From contig BSBK01002931.1 in NCBI GenBank assembly GCA_027943335.1, positions 248,001-312,000 on the forward strand: 64,000 bases of DNA, given 5' to 3'. A program made the position numbers and the translations under genes. How positions within the stretch are numbered: position 1 is the stretch's first letter; every line of letters starts with the position of its first letter. This DNA is from Chamaecyparis obtusa (taxonomy: Eukaryota; Streptophyta; Pinopsida; Cupressales; Cupressaceae). The notes beneath the pieces are model-generated. The model was given only the letters and a program-made list of their open reading frames with translations, was not told where the DNA came from and did no database searches. Below, in pieces: positions 21,890-34,529 of the stretch.

Positions 21890-24680
21890 GTGTTTTAATC
21901 TAATTCTATTGTTTAGAAGCTATTTTGTATCCTTTCTTCACATTGTATAAGCTAGATTTTGATCCATTTCATTTGATCTCATCTCTTCCATGTTTGAGTA
22001 TAAATAATCTATCCGTCAATATTAATTTAATATTCTCAAGATCCCTCTGAGGGAGGCCTAGTTCCTCAAATGTATTCCATTGCCACTTACCTTTCGAATT
22101 AATCTCAGGAGTTGTGATATAATCTTTGACAAAAAGTCCCCATTTTTCTGAACAAACTCTACTGATTCTAGTCGAGTCCATAAATTGCCTTATAATAGGA
22201 TATCCTCCCAAGAATCAATCCAAAATAATGCTTTGTTGTCATATTTTGTATTCCAAGTGGTATGATCTAGTATTATGTTGTTGGACTTGGAAATGAAGTT
22301 CCAAATCTAAGAACCTCTAGAGTATTTTGTAACTCTTAAGACCTCCTCATTAATTTTGGAGTTATATTTCCCTCTTAGTATCCTCACCCATTTGATTTGT
22401 GGATCATGATGAATTTTTCATAATAATTTGTCCCCTAAACTTTGATTTGTATGTAACTAATTCTTAATGCCCATCGCCTCGAATTCAATTGGGTTGCATA
22501 TCTTACCCCAAGAAACTAGAACAAACTTATTTTTTCATGTCTGTACCTTACCAGAATAATTTCCTCATTCTCTTCTCTAGGTCAAAATAGCTACTTGTTG
22601 GTAATGAAATATATGACATAAGATAGAGTGGGATAACTTTAAGGGTTTTTTTCAACTCGATGATCCTCCTTGCCCAAGAGAGTCATTTGGCTTTCCACAA
22701 CTCCATTCTCCTATCTACTTTCTCTCCAATAGGTTTTCAGGCTGATGTAGATCTTAATGTTTTGTCAACCAAAAAGCCTAAATATGTACAAGCGATATTT
22801 CATTCCTTAAATCCCAAAGTATTAAGGATTTTTTGTTGAATCCTATTTTTAACAAAGAAAAAGAATATCTGAGATTTGTCTCTATTTGCAACTTGACATG
22901 AGGCTTTAACATAATTCGAGAGTAACCTTTGCAGTTGAAAATATTTTCTAATAGTTCTTTTTTCAAACAACATCATATCATCAACAAGTTACTAATGTGT
23001 CATGTCTAGCTGAGGAGGTGATTTCCACACCTTTAAGACTTCCCTGATTCTAAAAACTACCCAAGTTCCTGCTAAGAGCTTTCACCATAATAATGAATAG
23101 GAAGGGATATAATGTGTCTCTTTGTTGAATCCCTCTAGATAATTCAAAGTAACCATGAGGGGAACCATTGATTAGGATTGAAAACATGGGATTTAAAATG
23201 CAATAGAAAATTAGATTTATCCATGATCTAGAAAATCCAATTTTTTCCATACATCTAGCTAAAAATCTGTAGTCCACCTTGTCATAAGCCTTTTTAATGT
23301 CAAGTCTTATAATCATTCTTGGATGTTTTTTTTAATGGAGTGTATGGCTTCTTGGACTATAATTACACCATCAAATATTAATCTACTAGGAACAAAAAAA
23401 CATGTCCTCTCTTCTCCTATTATCTTCCCTAGAATATATTTCAACCTATTGGGTAGAATTTTTTAAAGAAGTTTGTAGATGGTATTGCAAAGTGAAATTG
23501 GCTTGAGTTCATCAAAAAAATTTGCATTTTCCTTCTTAGGAATCAGAGCTATAAATGTGTTATTAATTTCCTTTAAAACTATTTTTGAAGATCTGGTTGC
23601 TTCTATCAATTATGAACCTAGAATAGGCCAACATTGTTGGAAGAATATTGGTGGAAATCCATCTAGGCCTAGGGATTTGTCTGGGGGAATTCGACAGAAT
23701 GCTTTGTGTATTTGCTCCTTTGAAAATATGGTCATTAACATTTGATTATCCTCAGATGAAATTAGTCAAGGAATATCCTCCAACATAGCATTTTGAGATT
23801 GAAGATGTGAACCTTCATAGTTGTTGAGAAGTTTAGTGTCGAAGTTAACTATCTCATCTTATCTCCTTTTGATTTTCTAAAGTTTGTCCCCCTTCATTTT
23901 TAATTTTGAAAATTTTGTTACTACTTCTCCTTTGTTTGGTGCTATTGTGAAAGAATTTGGTATTCTTGTCCCCTACATCTAGCCATATTTCCCTTGATCT
24001 CTATCTCTAATATGTCTCCTCCTTAGCCATAATGTCCTCAGATTATCTGAGAAGTTAGTTTTCTATGCTAAATATTTCCTCATTCATCCCAAATTTGATG
24101 ACATCCTCATTGAGTTCTAAAATGCTTTGTTCAATTTCAATTTTTTGATGTAAAGATGTTTTGAAATGGACTCAGTTATATTCAATGAGGTTATGTTTGA
24201 TGTTCTTCAACTTAACCAGAAAACAAAAAAAAATTGACCCTTTTATAGAGCCTCTCTTCCATCATTGGTCAATCAATTTGTTGAAGTTCTTGTCCTTCAT
24301 CCAGATATTTTTGAATTTGAAAGGACCGATCAAATTTTTATCTTCTCCAAATATATCCAACTGAATGGGATAATGGTTTGATCCTAATGCAGGAGAGATT
24401 GAATATTTGAAGTCAAATGGAAAGGTAGTAGAATCCCATTTTTAAAAAACTTGTCTAATTTCTCTAAAATGTTGTTGAAGCCCATTTTTCTATTCTTTCA
24501 GGTGAAAGCCACATTCTCCATTTCAATCTCGATGAGATTCTCTTTTGAAACCTATTTCTAAAAGTTGATTTGGGGCTGATTTTTCCTTTGAATGCCCCCC
24601 CCCCCTCCCTCTTGTCTGAAAGGTGAACAATCACATTGAAATCTCCCCCAATTATGAAATCATTGTCTTTCTAGTCTCTA
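21890..24680 (-). mobile_element. L1-type LINE, minus strand, 5'-truncated and decayed
   Basis: Minus-strand coding order: end of an APE endonuclease (NDFIIGGDFNVIVHL, about 24660-24610), reverse transcriptase (see separate entry), then the C-terminal region (WGLFVKDYITTPEINSKGKW, about 22130-22070). Frames are broken by many indels and stops, including TAA. No target duplication or poly(A) tail could be fixed, so both ends are approximate. The endonuclease N-terminus is missing, as expected from 5' truncation. Confidence 0.85.
22780..23316 (-). pseudogene. LINE reverse transcriptase core
   Basis: 23316-23050 reads LDIKKAYDKVDYRFL, then FSILINGSPHGYFELSRGIQ and LYPFLFIIM, diagnostic of plant L1 RT. 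Just beyond it the active-site block reads LVDDMMLFEK (about 22990-22960) in place of the usual F/Y-A-D-D, followed by VNRD-like and LGFKE segments to about 22800. Frames alternate, so the enzyme is not expressible. Confidence 0.9.
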
Positions 24681-24795
24681 AATATTAGTTAATAATTTTT
24701 AAGTTCTTAATATTATATTTTTAAAATTATTTATAATATTGTTTGTAATATATTTTTTTCTACAATTTTAATCAATTTCAAAACTAGTTTTATTT
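24681..24795. other. AT-rich spacer
   Basis: Simple AT-rich sequence between the LINE and the 365-bp tandem units; nothing recognised. Confidence 0.4.
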
Positions 24796-24982
24796 TGATA
24801 AGTAGGAGATATTTTCCACAGCAAGTCAAATTGTGATATTGCTATTAGGATTAAACTATGTAGTTTTTTCAGTCAAACTCATTGACCCATGTTTCACGAG
24901 TAGTGGTTCACATGAACCCATCTCTAATGAGAATGAATGGAACACTTAGCACTCATTGGATTTGGACAATGGTTGCAGAGGT

Positions 24983-25055
24983 GAAGCACCAAGACTTCCC
25001 GGAAGGTCACCCATCCCAGTACTACTCTAGCTCGAGCGTGCTTAACTATAGAGTT
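24983..25055 (-). pseudogene. 5S rRNA-like segment, unit 1
   Basis: Minus strand: AGTTAAGCACGCTCGAGCTAG, then AGTAGTACTGGGATGGGTGAC and a CTTCCGGGAAGTCTTGGTGC-like 3' part. This matches the 3' two thirds of plant 5S rRNA, including the internal control region; the 5' third is not recognisable. Confidence 0.75.
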
Positions 25056-25347
25056 TTCTCCATGGTTAAACCCGCTCTGCTTGCAACCCCATTTGCAAAA
25101 CCTTCACTAAGTGTTTTTCCTTATGAACCATTCATTAGAAAGCCCCTTAAGCTCATTAATTGATAAGTAGGAGATATTTCCCACAGCAAGTCATGTTGTG
25201 ATATTGCTATCAGGATTAAATTGTGTAGTTTTTTTAGTCAAACTCATTGACCCATGTTTCACGAGTAGTGGTTCACATGAACCCATCTCTCATGAGAATG
25301 AATGGAACATTTAGCACTCATTAGATCTAGGTGATGCTCATAGAGGT

Positions 25348-25419
25348 GAAGCACTAGGACTTCCCGGGAGGTCACCCATCCCAGTACAACTCCAGCTCGA
25401 GTGTGCTTAACTACGGAGT
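25348..25419 (-). pseudogene. 5S rRNA-like segment, unit 2
   Basis: Minus strand: CTCCGTAGTTAAGCACACTC, a changed AGTTGTACTGGGATGGGTGA and the perfect plant-type GACCTCCCGGGAAGTCCTAG. This is the best-preserved 3' end of the three. Confidence 0.75.
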
Positions 25420-25711
25420 ATCCTCCATAGTTAAACCCACTCTACTTGCAACCCTGTTTGCAAAACCTTCACCAAGTGTTGTGCCTTATGAACCATTCAT
25501 TAGAAAGACCCTTAAGCTCATCAATTGATAAGTAGGACATATTTTCCACAACAAGTCAAATTGTGATATTGCTATCAAGATTCAACTGTATAGTTTTTTG
25601 AGTCAAACTCATTGACCCATGTTTCACGAGTAGTGGTTCACATGAACCCATCTCTCATGAGAATGAATGGAACACTTACCACTCATTGGATCTAGGTGAT
25701 GCTCACAGAGG

Positions 25712-25785
25712 TGAAGTACCGAGCTTCTTGGGAGGTCGCCCATCCCAGTACTACTCCAGCTCAAGTGCGCTTAACTACGGAGTTT
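25712..25785 (-). pseudogene. 5S rRNA-like segment, unit 3
   Basis: Minus strand: CTCCGTAGTTAAGCGCACTTG, AGTAGTACTGGGATGGGCGA and CTCCCAAGAAGCTCGGTACTT. The 5' part of the segment is closest to true 5S, while the 3' part is more changed. Confidence 0.75.
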
Positions 25786-25888
25786 CCTCCATGGTTAAAC
25801 CCACTCTGCTTGCATCCCCATTTGCAAACCCTTCACCAAGTGTTGTACCTTATGAACCATTCATTAGAAAGCCCCTTAAGCTCATCAA

Positions 25889-26973
25889 TTGATAAAGCCC
25901 CTTATTTTTATTTAATTATTTTTTAAATTTTAGACATTTTTATTACTAATTATTTTAAAGTATTATTTTTATTAATATTCAAATTTTAATATTTTATTTT
26001 GCACTTAGCTATTTTTTAATCATAAATTTTAATAAATATCAATTAACTTCTTATTTTTTAATTTATTACATTTTATTTTTTTTGTTTTTATAATGGTTTT
26101 ACTTTCAATTTTTAAGGTAAAAATTAAAATTTTAAATTATTTTTCATATAATTTATTTTTATTTTTAATATTTTTGTTTATGATTGTTGAGTTGGATGGA
26201 ATATTGTACCATCTCATGCACTCAATATGTTTTCATAAAATTCCACTTGACATCTACAATGAAATTTCATATAGTGTCATACAATGCATTCACTTCAAAT
26301 CACATATAATACAATGAAATTTATATTCTCAGATAAGGAAATTTCATTGTATTAAAGTCATCAATTTTTATCAAGCTATCTATTAAAAACTTGGCATGCA
26401 TTCTTTATGCTTTCACATTTTGAATACATGTCCACTATACCTACCCCAATAATTAGCCAATTATCTATTTTGTTTCTATATTTGATATGTGCTAAAAAAA
26501 TTACTTTTTTGTATTGAACAAAGCTAAAAGATTATAATGAAAGAATAGAAATCCAGATATAGGATTGCACAAAAAGATAATAAAAAGAACCTAGAAATCA
26601 CATAACCAACCAAGTTTTACAACTAGCTAAACAACTTTCCATACATAGAAGTAAATACATAAAAACTTGAGAGGTATAAATAACCACATCTCATCCCATG
26701 ACTACATAAAAACTATAGACTATGAAAATGAAAAAAGAATATACAACTGGCTCATCCAACTAGCTCACAAACCATAGCAGAAAATAAAAATTAAACTTGA
26801 AATTTGAAGAGATTTTGTAAATATCTAGAACATTTGATCTCTCCTTCATAGTGTTGCAAAAATTGGTGCCTAATTTTATTCAAATTCCTGTTGCAACCAA
26901 CATCTTCCTTGAGTACCTTCAGCTAAAAATATAGAAACATGAATTGAAACATAATGTCATAGGAAAACTTTAA
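25889..26973. other. AT-rich stretch with one hairpin, no gene
   Basis: Mostly A/T runs. 26309-26322 (ATACAATGAAATTT) is the exact inverted repeat of 26339-26352, with a 16-nt loop. No coding region is recognisable; the short frame at 26093-26317 is a low-complexity AT frame. Confidence 0.5.
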
Positions 26974-27777
26974 TGTCATGCCCATATTTATACAAGCAAA
27001 AACACACTAGATTTTTTTTTAAAGGTTTAGAATTATAACTAGAATGATAAATTAAATAACTACTTCACTATAGGAAGATGTCAAAACAAAGGTTGATCTA
27101 AAAGGTAGATAACATTAATTGCTAGAGGGGAATCATGGCGAGGGGTCATCGTACCCACCAACATCCCTCTCGTGAAGATGACAGAACTATTAAAACATTA
27201 AGAAAATTATATTATAAAATAAAATTAGCAATGTTATTAATAGAACAGATGATCATTTCCCTCATCTACACCTAAGTTTTGACACCAAGTTACAAATAAT
27301 TAAATTATTTATTTAGGTTAACTACTAAGTGCTAGCTTAATCATTAAATCAATCTAAATAATGGTTAAATTTGATTCACTAAAACATTAAAAATCTCATT
27401 TAAAAATTTACTTAACAAAGTTTTCCCTCTACCTAAAATTTCTCCTATGAGACGAGACTTACCCCAAATTACAAATAAATTTAAACTTTTAGAATGTCTC
27501 TCTTTTTTTTCACATTGCTTTAATTTTTATTATCCAATCTTAATCCAATCTTTTCTTTGTGAGAAGGTCATGCTCTAAGGTTAAATTAATTAGTCCACAA
27601 AGGGGGTCTCTATAAAAAGGTTAATAATATTATTTTTTTTTAAATCATCTTCCAAAATAATTAATTTCCTAAAATAAAAATCAATCAATAACTCAACAAT
27701 AGATATTTCATCTCTAAAAAGGATCTCTAATAAAAAATTCAAGGGGGGACTTAATCTAAAGATTAGAATTAAATTCT

Positions 27778-27780
<3 letters not shown>

Positions 27781-27868
<88 letters not shown>
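27781..27868. repeat. (GA)44 microsatellite
   Basis: 88 bp of uninterrupted GA in the 3' LTR. The matching place in the other LTR (about 37380-37390) has only GAGAGAGAGG. Confidence 0.95.
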
Positions 27869-27871
<3 letters not shown>

Positions 27872-28433
27872 ATTCAAAATTTGGGGTTGACTTTCATCCT
27901 AACCCTAATTCAAAATTAGGGTTAGGGTGAAAATGTCAACTTCCCAAAAGTTGTTCACTTTCTCATTTTCCCTCCTAAAACTCTTCATTTTTACATCTCC
28001 AAACCCTAGGAGGTTTTTTTTTTGCAAGACTCTTCTTCTTTTATTGCAGGTTATGGACTTTTAGAAGGTTGAAGGCAAAACTTGGTAGAGGGAAAATGGG
28101 AATATACCCACAAGTGTATTTGTGCATATACACCCATTTTCGTGTATATGCATTTATATACTTATGTGTATATCCCCTCCAAAATCAAATAACTCCAAAT
28201 GATAGAGAAGTGATGCCCCAATGGTGATGTGTCTCCTTCCCTAAATTTTGAAAATATTCTATTTTGCATTCAAGTATATATTTTTATTACCCTTCTGTGT
28301 TTTCAAGTCATTCCCTTTTTTTAAAAAAAATTTGCATGCATTACTTTTTTTTGCAAGGATCTTATTTTTTTTAAATGCCATTTGAAGGGGCTTGGGTGAG
28401 CTGGGCTCAACCCCAAACCCTCGATCGTGTCTA

Positions 28434-28545
28434 GCCATGCGGTGGCCAAACCACAGTCATGGCTGAGCCACGGCTGTGACTTTCTATAGTTTTAGCCTTA
28501 GTCGTGGTTGTGACAAGCCACAGTCGTGGCCTGAGCCACGGTTGG
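28434..28545. repeat. Palindromic CCACGGTCGTGG-type repeat block, 3' LTR
   Basis: Several degenerate copies of GCCACAGTCGTGGC/GAGCCACGGCTGTGAC at 10-25 bp spacing in an otherwise AT-rich LTR. Shared with 37975-38100 in the other LTR. Confidence 0.7.
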
Positions 28546-31500
28546 GCTGTCCTCAAGCTGCCCTGCCCATACGGGTAGGGTTTGGCTACTATTTTTTAAA
28601 ATTTTATTTTTTTTATTTTTAAATGTTTAATTTTTAATTTCATTTTAAATGTATTTATTATTTTTATTTTTAAAACCAAAAAAAATACAACTATTATGTT
28701 CATTAAGAAAAATTTTAATAGGCTGAAAATAAATTATTAAAGGAATCAAATCTGATTTATTTAAACATGTACACATATAAATATATTTATAAATATATAA
28801 ATATACTTATAAATATATTTATAAAATATGTAAATATATGAACTATCACGGGGATGATAAGAAACCAAAACAATCTATAGTTTTTATCCCAATCTGATCT
28901 TTAAAAAAATAAATTATTTATTGCTAGAAATAAGGTCTGAGTAGAAGAATAACAGAACATAAATAACCCCCTTTATTTAAAAACAAATATTCATATTCTG
29001 GTGCTTCTAGAATAATTTTCCTAAACCCACAATTAACATGCAAGAATGAAAATAATTAGATCTGCTCAGCAAGTGATTTCATTTTCATGGAAATATTTAG
29101 ATTTACATATTTTATTTTTTTAAAGACTAAAGAAAGAGTCTAATTTATTTTAAGTCTATTTATGCTCCTAAAATGCACTCAAAAATAAATTTTCTTTCCT
29201 TTCTTAAGCTTCACATAATTTAAATAAACGTACTATTAACTCAATACATATCTCCCTAAATACATGATAAATTGGAGACTGAATTCAAAGTTTTAGATAG
29301 TCTAATCAACATGGGCTTACTTAATCATTTACATGACTTTTCCTTTGGTAAGAAACCTACATTACAAATCTGTAACATGATACTAAATAAATCTTTTTTT
29401 TTCTTTTCTTTCTATCACAACATATAAATATGGGTTCCTTTAGAATCTCATTTACAATAGGTAAAATTTATTTACAATTAAAGAGAGAACGAGATACAAT
29501 ATTTAGTACATCCACTAGCTTTCTGTCCTCTTTCTTTCTTCAAGAACTAAGCTTTCAACATCAAATATCAAAGGCTTAAAATCTTGCAATGAAAATATGG
29601 ATGGACCATGGGAAAGCTCACCTCCCAACCAAGGCCTCTAAGAGGCCACCCCCGAGCTAGGGGAACCAAAGCATAAATGGGTCTCACACACACAAGCTTC
29701 ACAACTACACAAGAAACAAACAACAATACAAAGAAAACAATCCCCTACCCAAGGATTTCACAAGGGTCACTCAAGACCCATTTTTGGGTTGAAGGTGGAC
29801 CAAATACTCAAATGGGGAGATATCCAAAACTATAAAAATTAATACAAGCCTTCACAAGGAAAGAAATAGCCACATAGCAACTCCTTCCAACACAAAATCA
29901 ACCACATCTCTTATGACTCCCAAGGTATTCTAGCCAAATAAAAATACCCTTATTGCCCCTATGGAATTGGCATCAAGGAGCCCATACCCCATGATTTCTC
30001 CCTCTCCTCCTTGAGGAGAGACTCTACACCCATGAGTTGTCCTAAAAACCCTTCACCCCCAAGACTATTCTTCCCTTCCAAGGGTGAGTGTGGCCTTGAG
30101 ACTCCAAAGATAGACAACTCAAACAATAAAGAAGATCACATTACTACACAACAACAAACCATGATCTTCACAAAAACTAAAAGAAAATAATATTTACATT
30201 GCAAAACTACTCAAAAAAAGAACAAACAACAAGAACATGAAGATTATTCTAAGTCTCTCAACTCTCAAAACAACTTTTCTCATGCAACAAGAATATTATA
30301 AACAAAGTTGGAGCCACCAAACTAGATCCAAAGGAAGATGGAAAGTGTTGTTGTGAGATCCTCCTTATCCAAGCTTCTCCTCCTTTCCAAGCTTCTATAA
30401 AACTAGTCTAGTCTCTAAGTTAGAGAGTGGGTGTTCAAACCCTCCAAAATAAAGAGTCCCCTCTAAAAAGACCTCCACACATCTTCCCCCAACCCCTAGG
30501 AATAAGGTCTCCTTTCTCATTGTTTGGTCTTCCCTAAGCCTCTTACAAACTTTCTAAAAATGGGCTCTTACAAAGGCTGGCCAAAAAGGTGGGCACAGGA
30601 CTTGCATCCTAATGGATGGTGTTCTTACCAAAGCCTTGTTTCAAAAGTTGATTTTCGGCCATCTAGGAAATCCAACTTTTAGATGGGTCTTTTGGTCAAC
30701 TATGGGTTGTCATATGGTTAAAAATGACCCTTAGCCATAGGTATACCAAGTGGGCTAACTAAAAAATTCCTAAACACAACCCAAGGCACCTTTTTAACCC
30801 CCCAAAAGCTCATGACAAGTTCAAATTCAAAATTCTATGATAAGACACTACCTCAAGCTCCCTAACCAAGGGCTTCACATGGGGATCCTAAAGGGGTACT
30901 ATCCTAGGTTGGTGGATAGCCAATCCTCAAGTGGAACATGTCATGGCCACATGTACACATTACAAGTGTCAAGTGACACAACACACAAATCACACATCAC
31001 AGGCCACATGACATTTCCACTTGAGCATTCAAATAAAAAATTATGAAATTAAAAATTTACAAAATAAATTGAGACATACAAGCTCAATACATTTACAAAA
31101 TAAAATACAATTACAACTAGGTTTTGTCTCTCATTAGATGCAGCCTTGGCTCGAACTGAATTCACATAGGTCTATGCTTTGGTTCCTCGATATAATACCA
31201 TGGTCTAATTCCCTACACACTAAAGTCCAACATCAATATTCCAAGGAATATAAATCCATAACATACATGATTCTATTACATTCAATCCTAACAATTTGTT
31301 TGCAACATCTCATAAATAAATTACAATTCACATAGCTTAATAATTCATTTGTGAAAACATATATAACTCATCGGGTGATGAAACAATTCTAACACTTAAT
31401 AAAGCTCATAGAATCATAATTGCATCAATTATTCATTTCTTAATAAATCACATAATATAATCTCATCATGACAACCTAGCATTCATAAAGCCAAATTAAT

Positions 31501-31693
31501 TACAAATGTAGAACCATAATGATGTCATAGTAATCATCAAAACATATCATAATGTGCATCTAGCCTCTATGGTGCTAAAAATCCATAACATAAAGTGTCT
31601 AAAAACCATAATGCATCCAAATATAGTATCAAATAAGTCTATCTCAAATGCAGAAACTGAAAAACTATGATGGGCTCAAGGTGAGGCCTCACA

Positions 31694-31705
31694 TCCTCCC
31701 CTCCT
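31694..31705 (-). other. Polypurine tract of the Tekay-type element
   Basis: Minus-strand AGGAGGGGAGGA immediately before TGTGAGGCC of the 3' LTR. Confidence 0.85.
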
Positions 31706-31714
31706 AGGCATGAA

Positions 31715-33100
31715 ATTCCTCCTAGATTTCATAAAAAATATGGGGGTACTATGATCTTATATGCGTTGCATCCTCCCATGATGGTGTAACCTCATCATAG
31801 AAATCCCACTGGACCCTAACCTAGTCTAGCTCTCAGCCTCGAAGAGCTAGCGTCCAGCATGCCAAAATGCAAATGGGCTCCAAAGCCAGTTGGTCATCCG
31901 ACTCCACCTGCAAGGCATCCCAATCTATGATATGAGACTCATAAAAAATGTAGTTCCTCAATACTAATACATGAAAGACATCATGGATCTATGACAGGCT
32001 AGGTGGCAAAGCTAGATGATAGGTGATAGGACCTATCTGCTCAATAATCTCAAAAGGACCAACAAATCTGGGTGCAAGATTAGAGCCCTTTCCAAAAAGG
32101 ATTGGACTCTTATGTGGTATCACTCTCATAAAGACTCTATCCCCACCCAAATAACTATGATCCTCTCTCTTTGTCTCTTCATACTTCTTTTGTCTATCAT
32201 GTACTTCCTTCAAGCATTTTCTAATCAAGGTCACCTATGGCTCCAACTCTCACACTAACTCAGGACCTAAAGAAACTCTATGCTCAATGTGGTCCCAACT
32301 CAAAGATGTCCTGCATGGTCTGCCATATAATGTCTGATAGGGAGTCATGCCTAGATAAGTGTGATGCCCATTATTGTAGGCAAATGCAACCAAATGAAGG
32401 TACTCCTCCCACCTAGTCTGATGATCCATGACATACATGTGGAGCATATCCTCCAACACCTAATTTACCCTCTATGTCTAACCATCTATCTCTGGGTTAT
32501 AAGAGGTGCTAAAATTGAGATTAGTGCCCAAAGATGTCTGTAATAATCTCTAGAAGGATGATGTGAAGAGAGAATCTTGATCAAAAATAATCTTATGAGT
32601 TATCCCATGAAGTCTGACAATATCCCATAAGAAAACCTATGCTAATTATGGGGCTTTAAAAGTGGTCTAAATAGGTGAGAAGTGGGTCACCTTTGTCAAC
32701 TTGTCAACTATCACCATGATGGCATCATGGTGTCGAGATGACATAGGGAGACCAATGATGAAATCCATAGAAATAACATCCCACTTCCACTTTGGTATCT
32801 CATGAAGCTGAAGCAAACCACCAGGGTGACAATGTTCTGCCTTAACCCTCTAACACTCAAGACATTGTGCCACTATCTGAACTATATCCTACCTCATCCC
32901 TAGCCAATGGTATAACTGCCTCAAATCTACATCCATCTTCTTAACTCTGGGATGCACAGTATATGGTGCTCTATGGGCCTCTAACATGGTAAACAATTGC
33001 AAATCCTTGGAGGAAGGTACATTGATGCATCCTCAATGGCATAAAAGCCCATCAGAATCAAGAGAATATCCTAAAAACTTAACCTCAAGGGTACCCTAAG
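31715..33100 (-). pseudogene. Integrase with C-terminal chromodomain (Tekay type)
   Basis: Minus strand. Integrase core end at 32459-32250 (HQTRWEEYLHLVAFAYNNGHH, then YQTLYGRPCRTSLSWD). GPF module at 32234-31989 (LAPRFVGPFEIIEQIGPITY). Chromodomain-like tail at about 31870-31735 (VRVQWDFYDEVTPSWEDAT, then YPHIFYE), the group II type seen in Tekay/Del. The catalytic core upstream (32460-33060) is present but broken. Stops seen here are TAG or TGA. In intact relatives the chromodomain directs insertion into heterochromatin. Confidence 0.85.
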
Positions 33101-33320
33101 ACCAAATAATCTAACTGGCCTCTACATACCAAACATCCTCATGCAAATAGTGCAATATCCGATCCCTCAACTTTATACCTACAATCATAAAGTATGCCCC
33201 ATGTCATCTCCTACTCAAAGCATTGGCAACCACATTCTCCTTACCCTTGATGTAGTGGACATCAAAATCATACTCACAAAGGAATTCCATCCATCTCCGC
33301 TAATGTGCATTCAGGTTCAA

Positions 33321-34520
33321 CTAAGTGAAAATATATTGTAAACTCTGATGATCAGAATGGAGCTCAAACTGATGACCCAAACCGAAATGTTGCCATCTCA
33401 CCAAGGCATGAACCACTATAGCTAAATCAAGGTTGTGAGTGGGGTAATTAAGCTCGTGATTCTTAATTTTCCTAGACTCATATGCAATGGCTCGCCCATT
33501 TTGCATAAGAACTGCTCCCAAATTGTCTAATGAAGCATCCCTGTATACAAAAAAATCCATTAAAAGATTAGGCACTGCAAGAATAGGTGTGCTAGTAAGT
33601 TCTTTCTTGAGTTCTTGAAAGGCCCTCTTGTACTTCTCGGTCCACTCAAACTTCTTTCCCTTTTGCTAAAGGGAAGTCATGGGATGCGCCACTCTAGAAA
33701 AACCCTCTACAAAATGCCTAAAGTAACCTGCCAAACCCATGAAACTCCTGACCTTGGTCACAGAAGTAGCTGCAAGCCAATCCATGATGGCTCTAATCTT
33801 AGATGGAGCAACTGAGATCCCATCTCCTAAAATAACATGCCCAAGGTAATGAATCTCGGACCTAGAAAAAGTACATTTAGACAAGCTTCCATACAACTGA
33901 TTGTCTCTAAGACACTGCAATACTTGTCTAAAGTGCTCTTTGTGCTCCTCCTCATCCTGAGAATATATCAAAATATCCTCAAGGAACACAACTAAAAACT
34001 TATCAAGGAAATTGCACAATACCCCATTCATAAGGCTCATGAAAACAATTGGAGCATTAGTGAAAATGAAAGGTACAACTATGAACTCATAATGCCCATA
34101 TCTGGTATGGAATGTAGTTTTGGGCATATCGCTATCCATAATCTATAACTGGTGGTATCTTTACTTAAGATCAATCTTTCAAAACACTTTAGCACCCCAA
34201 AGCTGATCGAATAGATCATCAATCCTGGGAAGAGGATACTGATTCTTGATGGTCAACTTATTCAACTATCGGTAATCCATACACAATCGCAAGGATCTAT
34301 CCTTCTTCTTAATGAAGATAATGGGTACGCCCCAATGTGAAACACTAGGATAAATGTGTCCTTTCTCCAAAATCTCTTCTAACTGGATCTTGAGCTCATT
34401 AAGCTCATTAGTGGTCATCCTATAAGATGCCCTTGAAACTAGAGCAGGTCCTGGCATGAGATCAATGTAGAAATCCACTGCTCTACGAGGAGGCATACCT
34501 AGAATTTCAGTAGGAAACAC
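33321..34520 (-). pseudogene. RT and RNase H of the Tekay-type element
   Basis: RT begins at 34520 (MPPRRAVDFYIDLMPGPA, RMTTNELNELKIQLEEILEK, DRSLRLCMDYR), is cut by TAG 34268-34266, and continues at 34139-33666 with a changed active site: FLED where YLDD is expected. RNase H follows at 33575-33321 (FFVYRDASLDNLGAVLMQNG, then IAYESRKIKNHELNYPTH), with the first catalytic Asp retained. Product inactive. Confidence 0.9.
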
Positions 34521-34529
34521 AATTGCAAA

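Larger units (their letters stand above)
24796..25888 (-). repeat. Three 365-bp tandem units carrying 5S rRNA-related sequence
   Basis: Units start TGATAAGTAGG at 24796, 25161 and 25526, with spacing 365 and 365; the array ends near 25888. Read on the minus strand each unit contains a 5S rRNA-like segment (listed separately). The remainder (GTTTCACGAGTAGTGGTTCACATGAACCC and neighbours) is shared among the three units and unrelated to the rest of the window. A decayed 5S rDNA array, a 5S-derived SINE, or Cassandra-type TRIM LTRs in tandem would all give such units. Confidence 0.85.
26974..31693 (-). repeat. 3' LTR (4.7 kb) of the Tekay-type element
   Basis: 4720 bp, unusually long. The outer end TGTCATGCCC (plus strand) equals the inner boundary at 36544, and the inner end ...GGTGAGGCCTCACA abuts a polypyrimidine run, the complement of the polypurine tract. 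About 3.1 kb can be aligned with the two pieces of the other LTR. It includes a GC-rich palindrome block (28434-28545), a TCTCCTCCTTGAGGAGA inverted repeat near 30000, and no coding region. Confidence 0.85.

Noticed and set aside
24882..25926. Repeated open frames with SQYYSSSSVLNYR/SALNYG peptides
   Set aside because: They are readings through the 5S-like segments of the 365-bp units, on the wrong strand for any rRNA relic.
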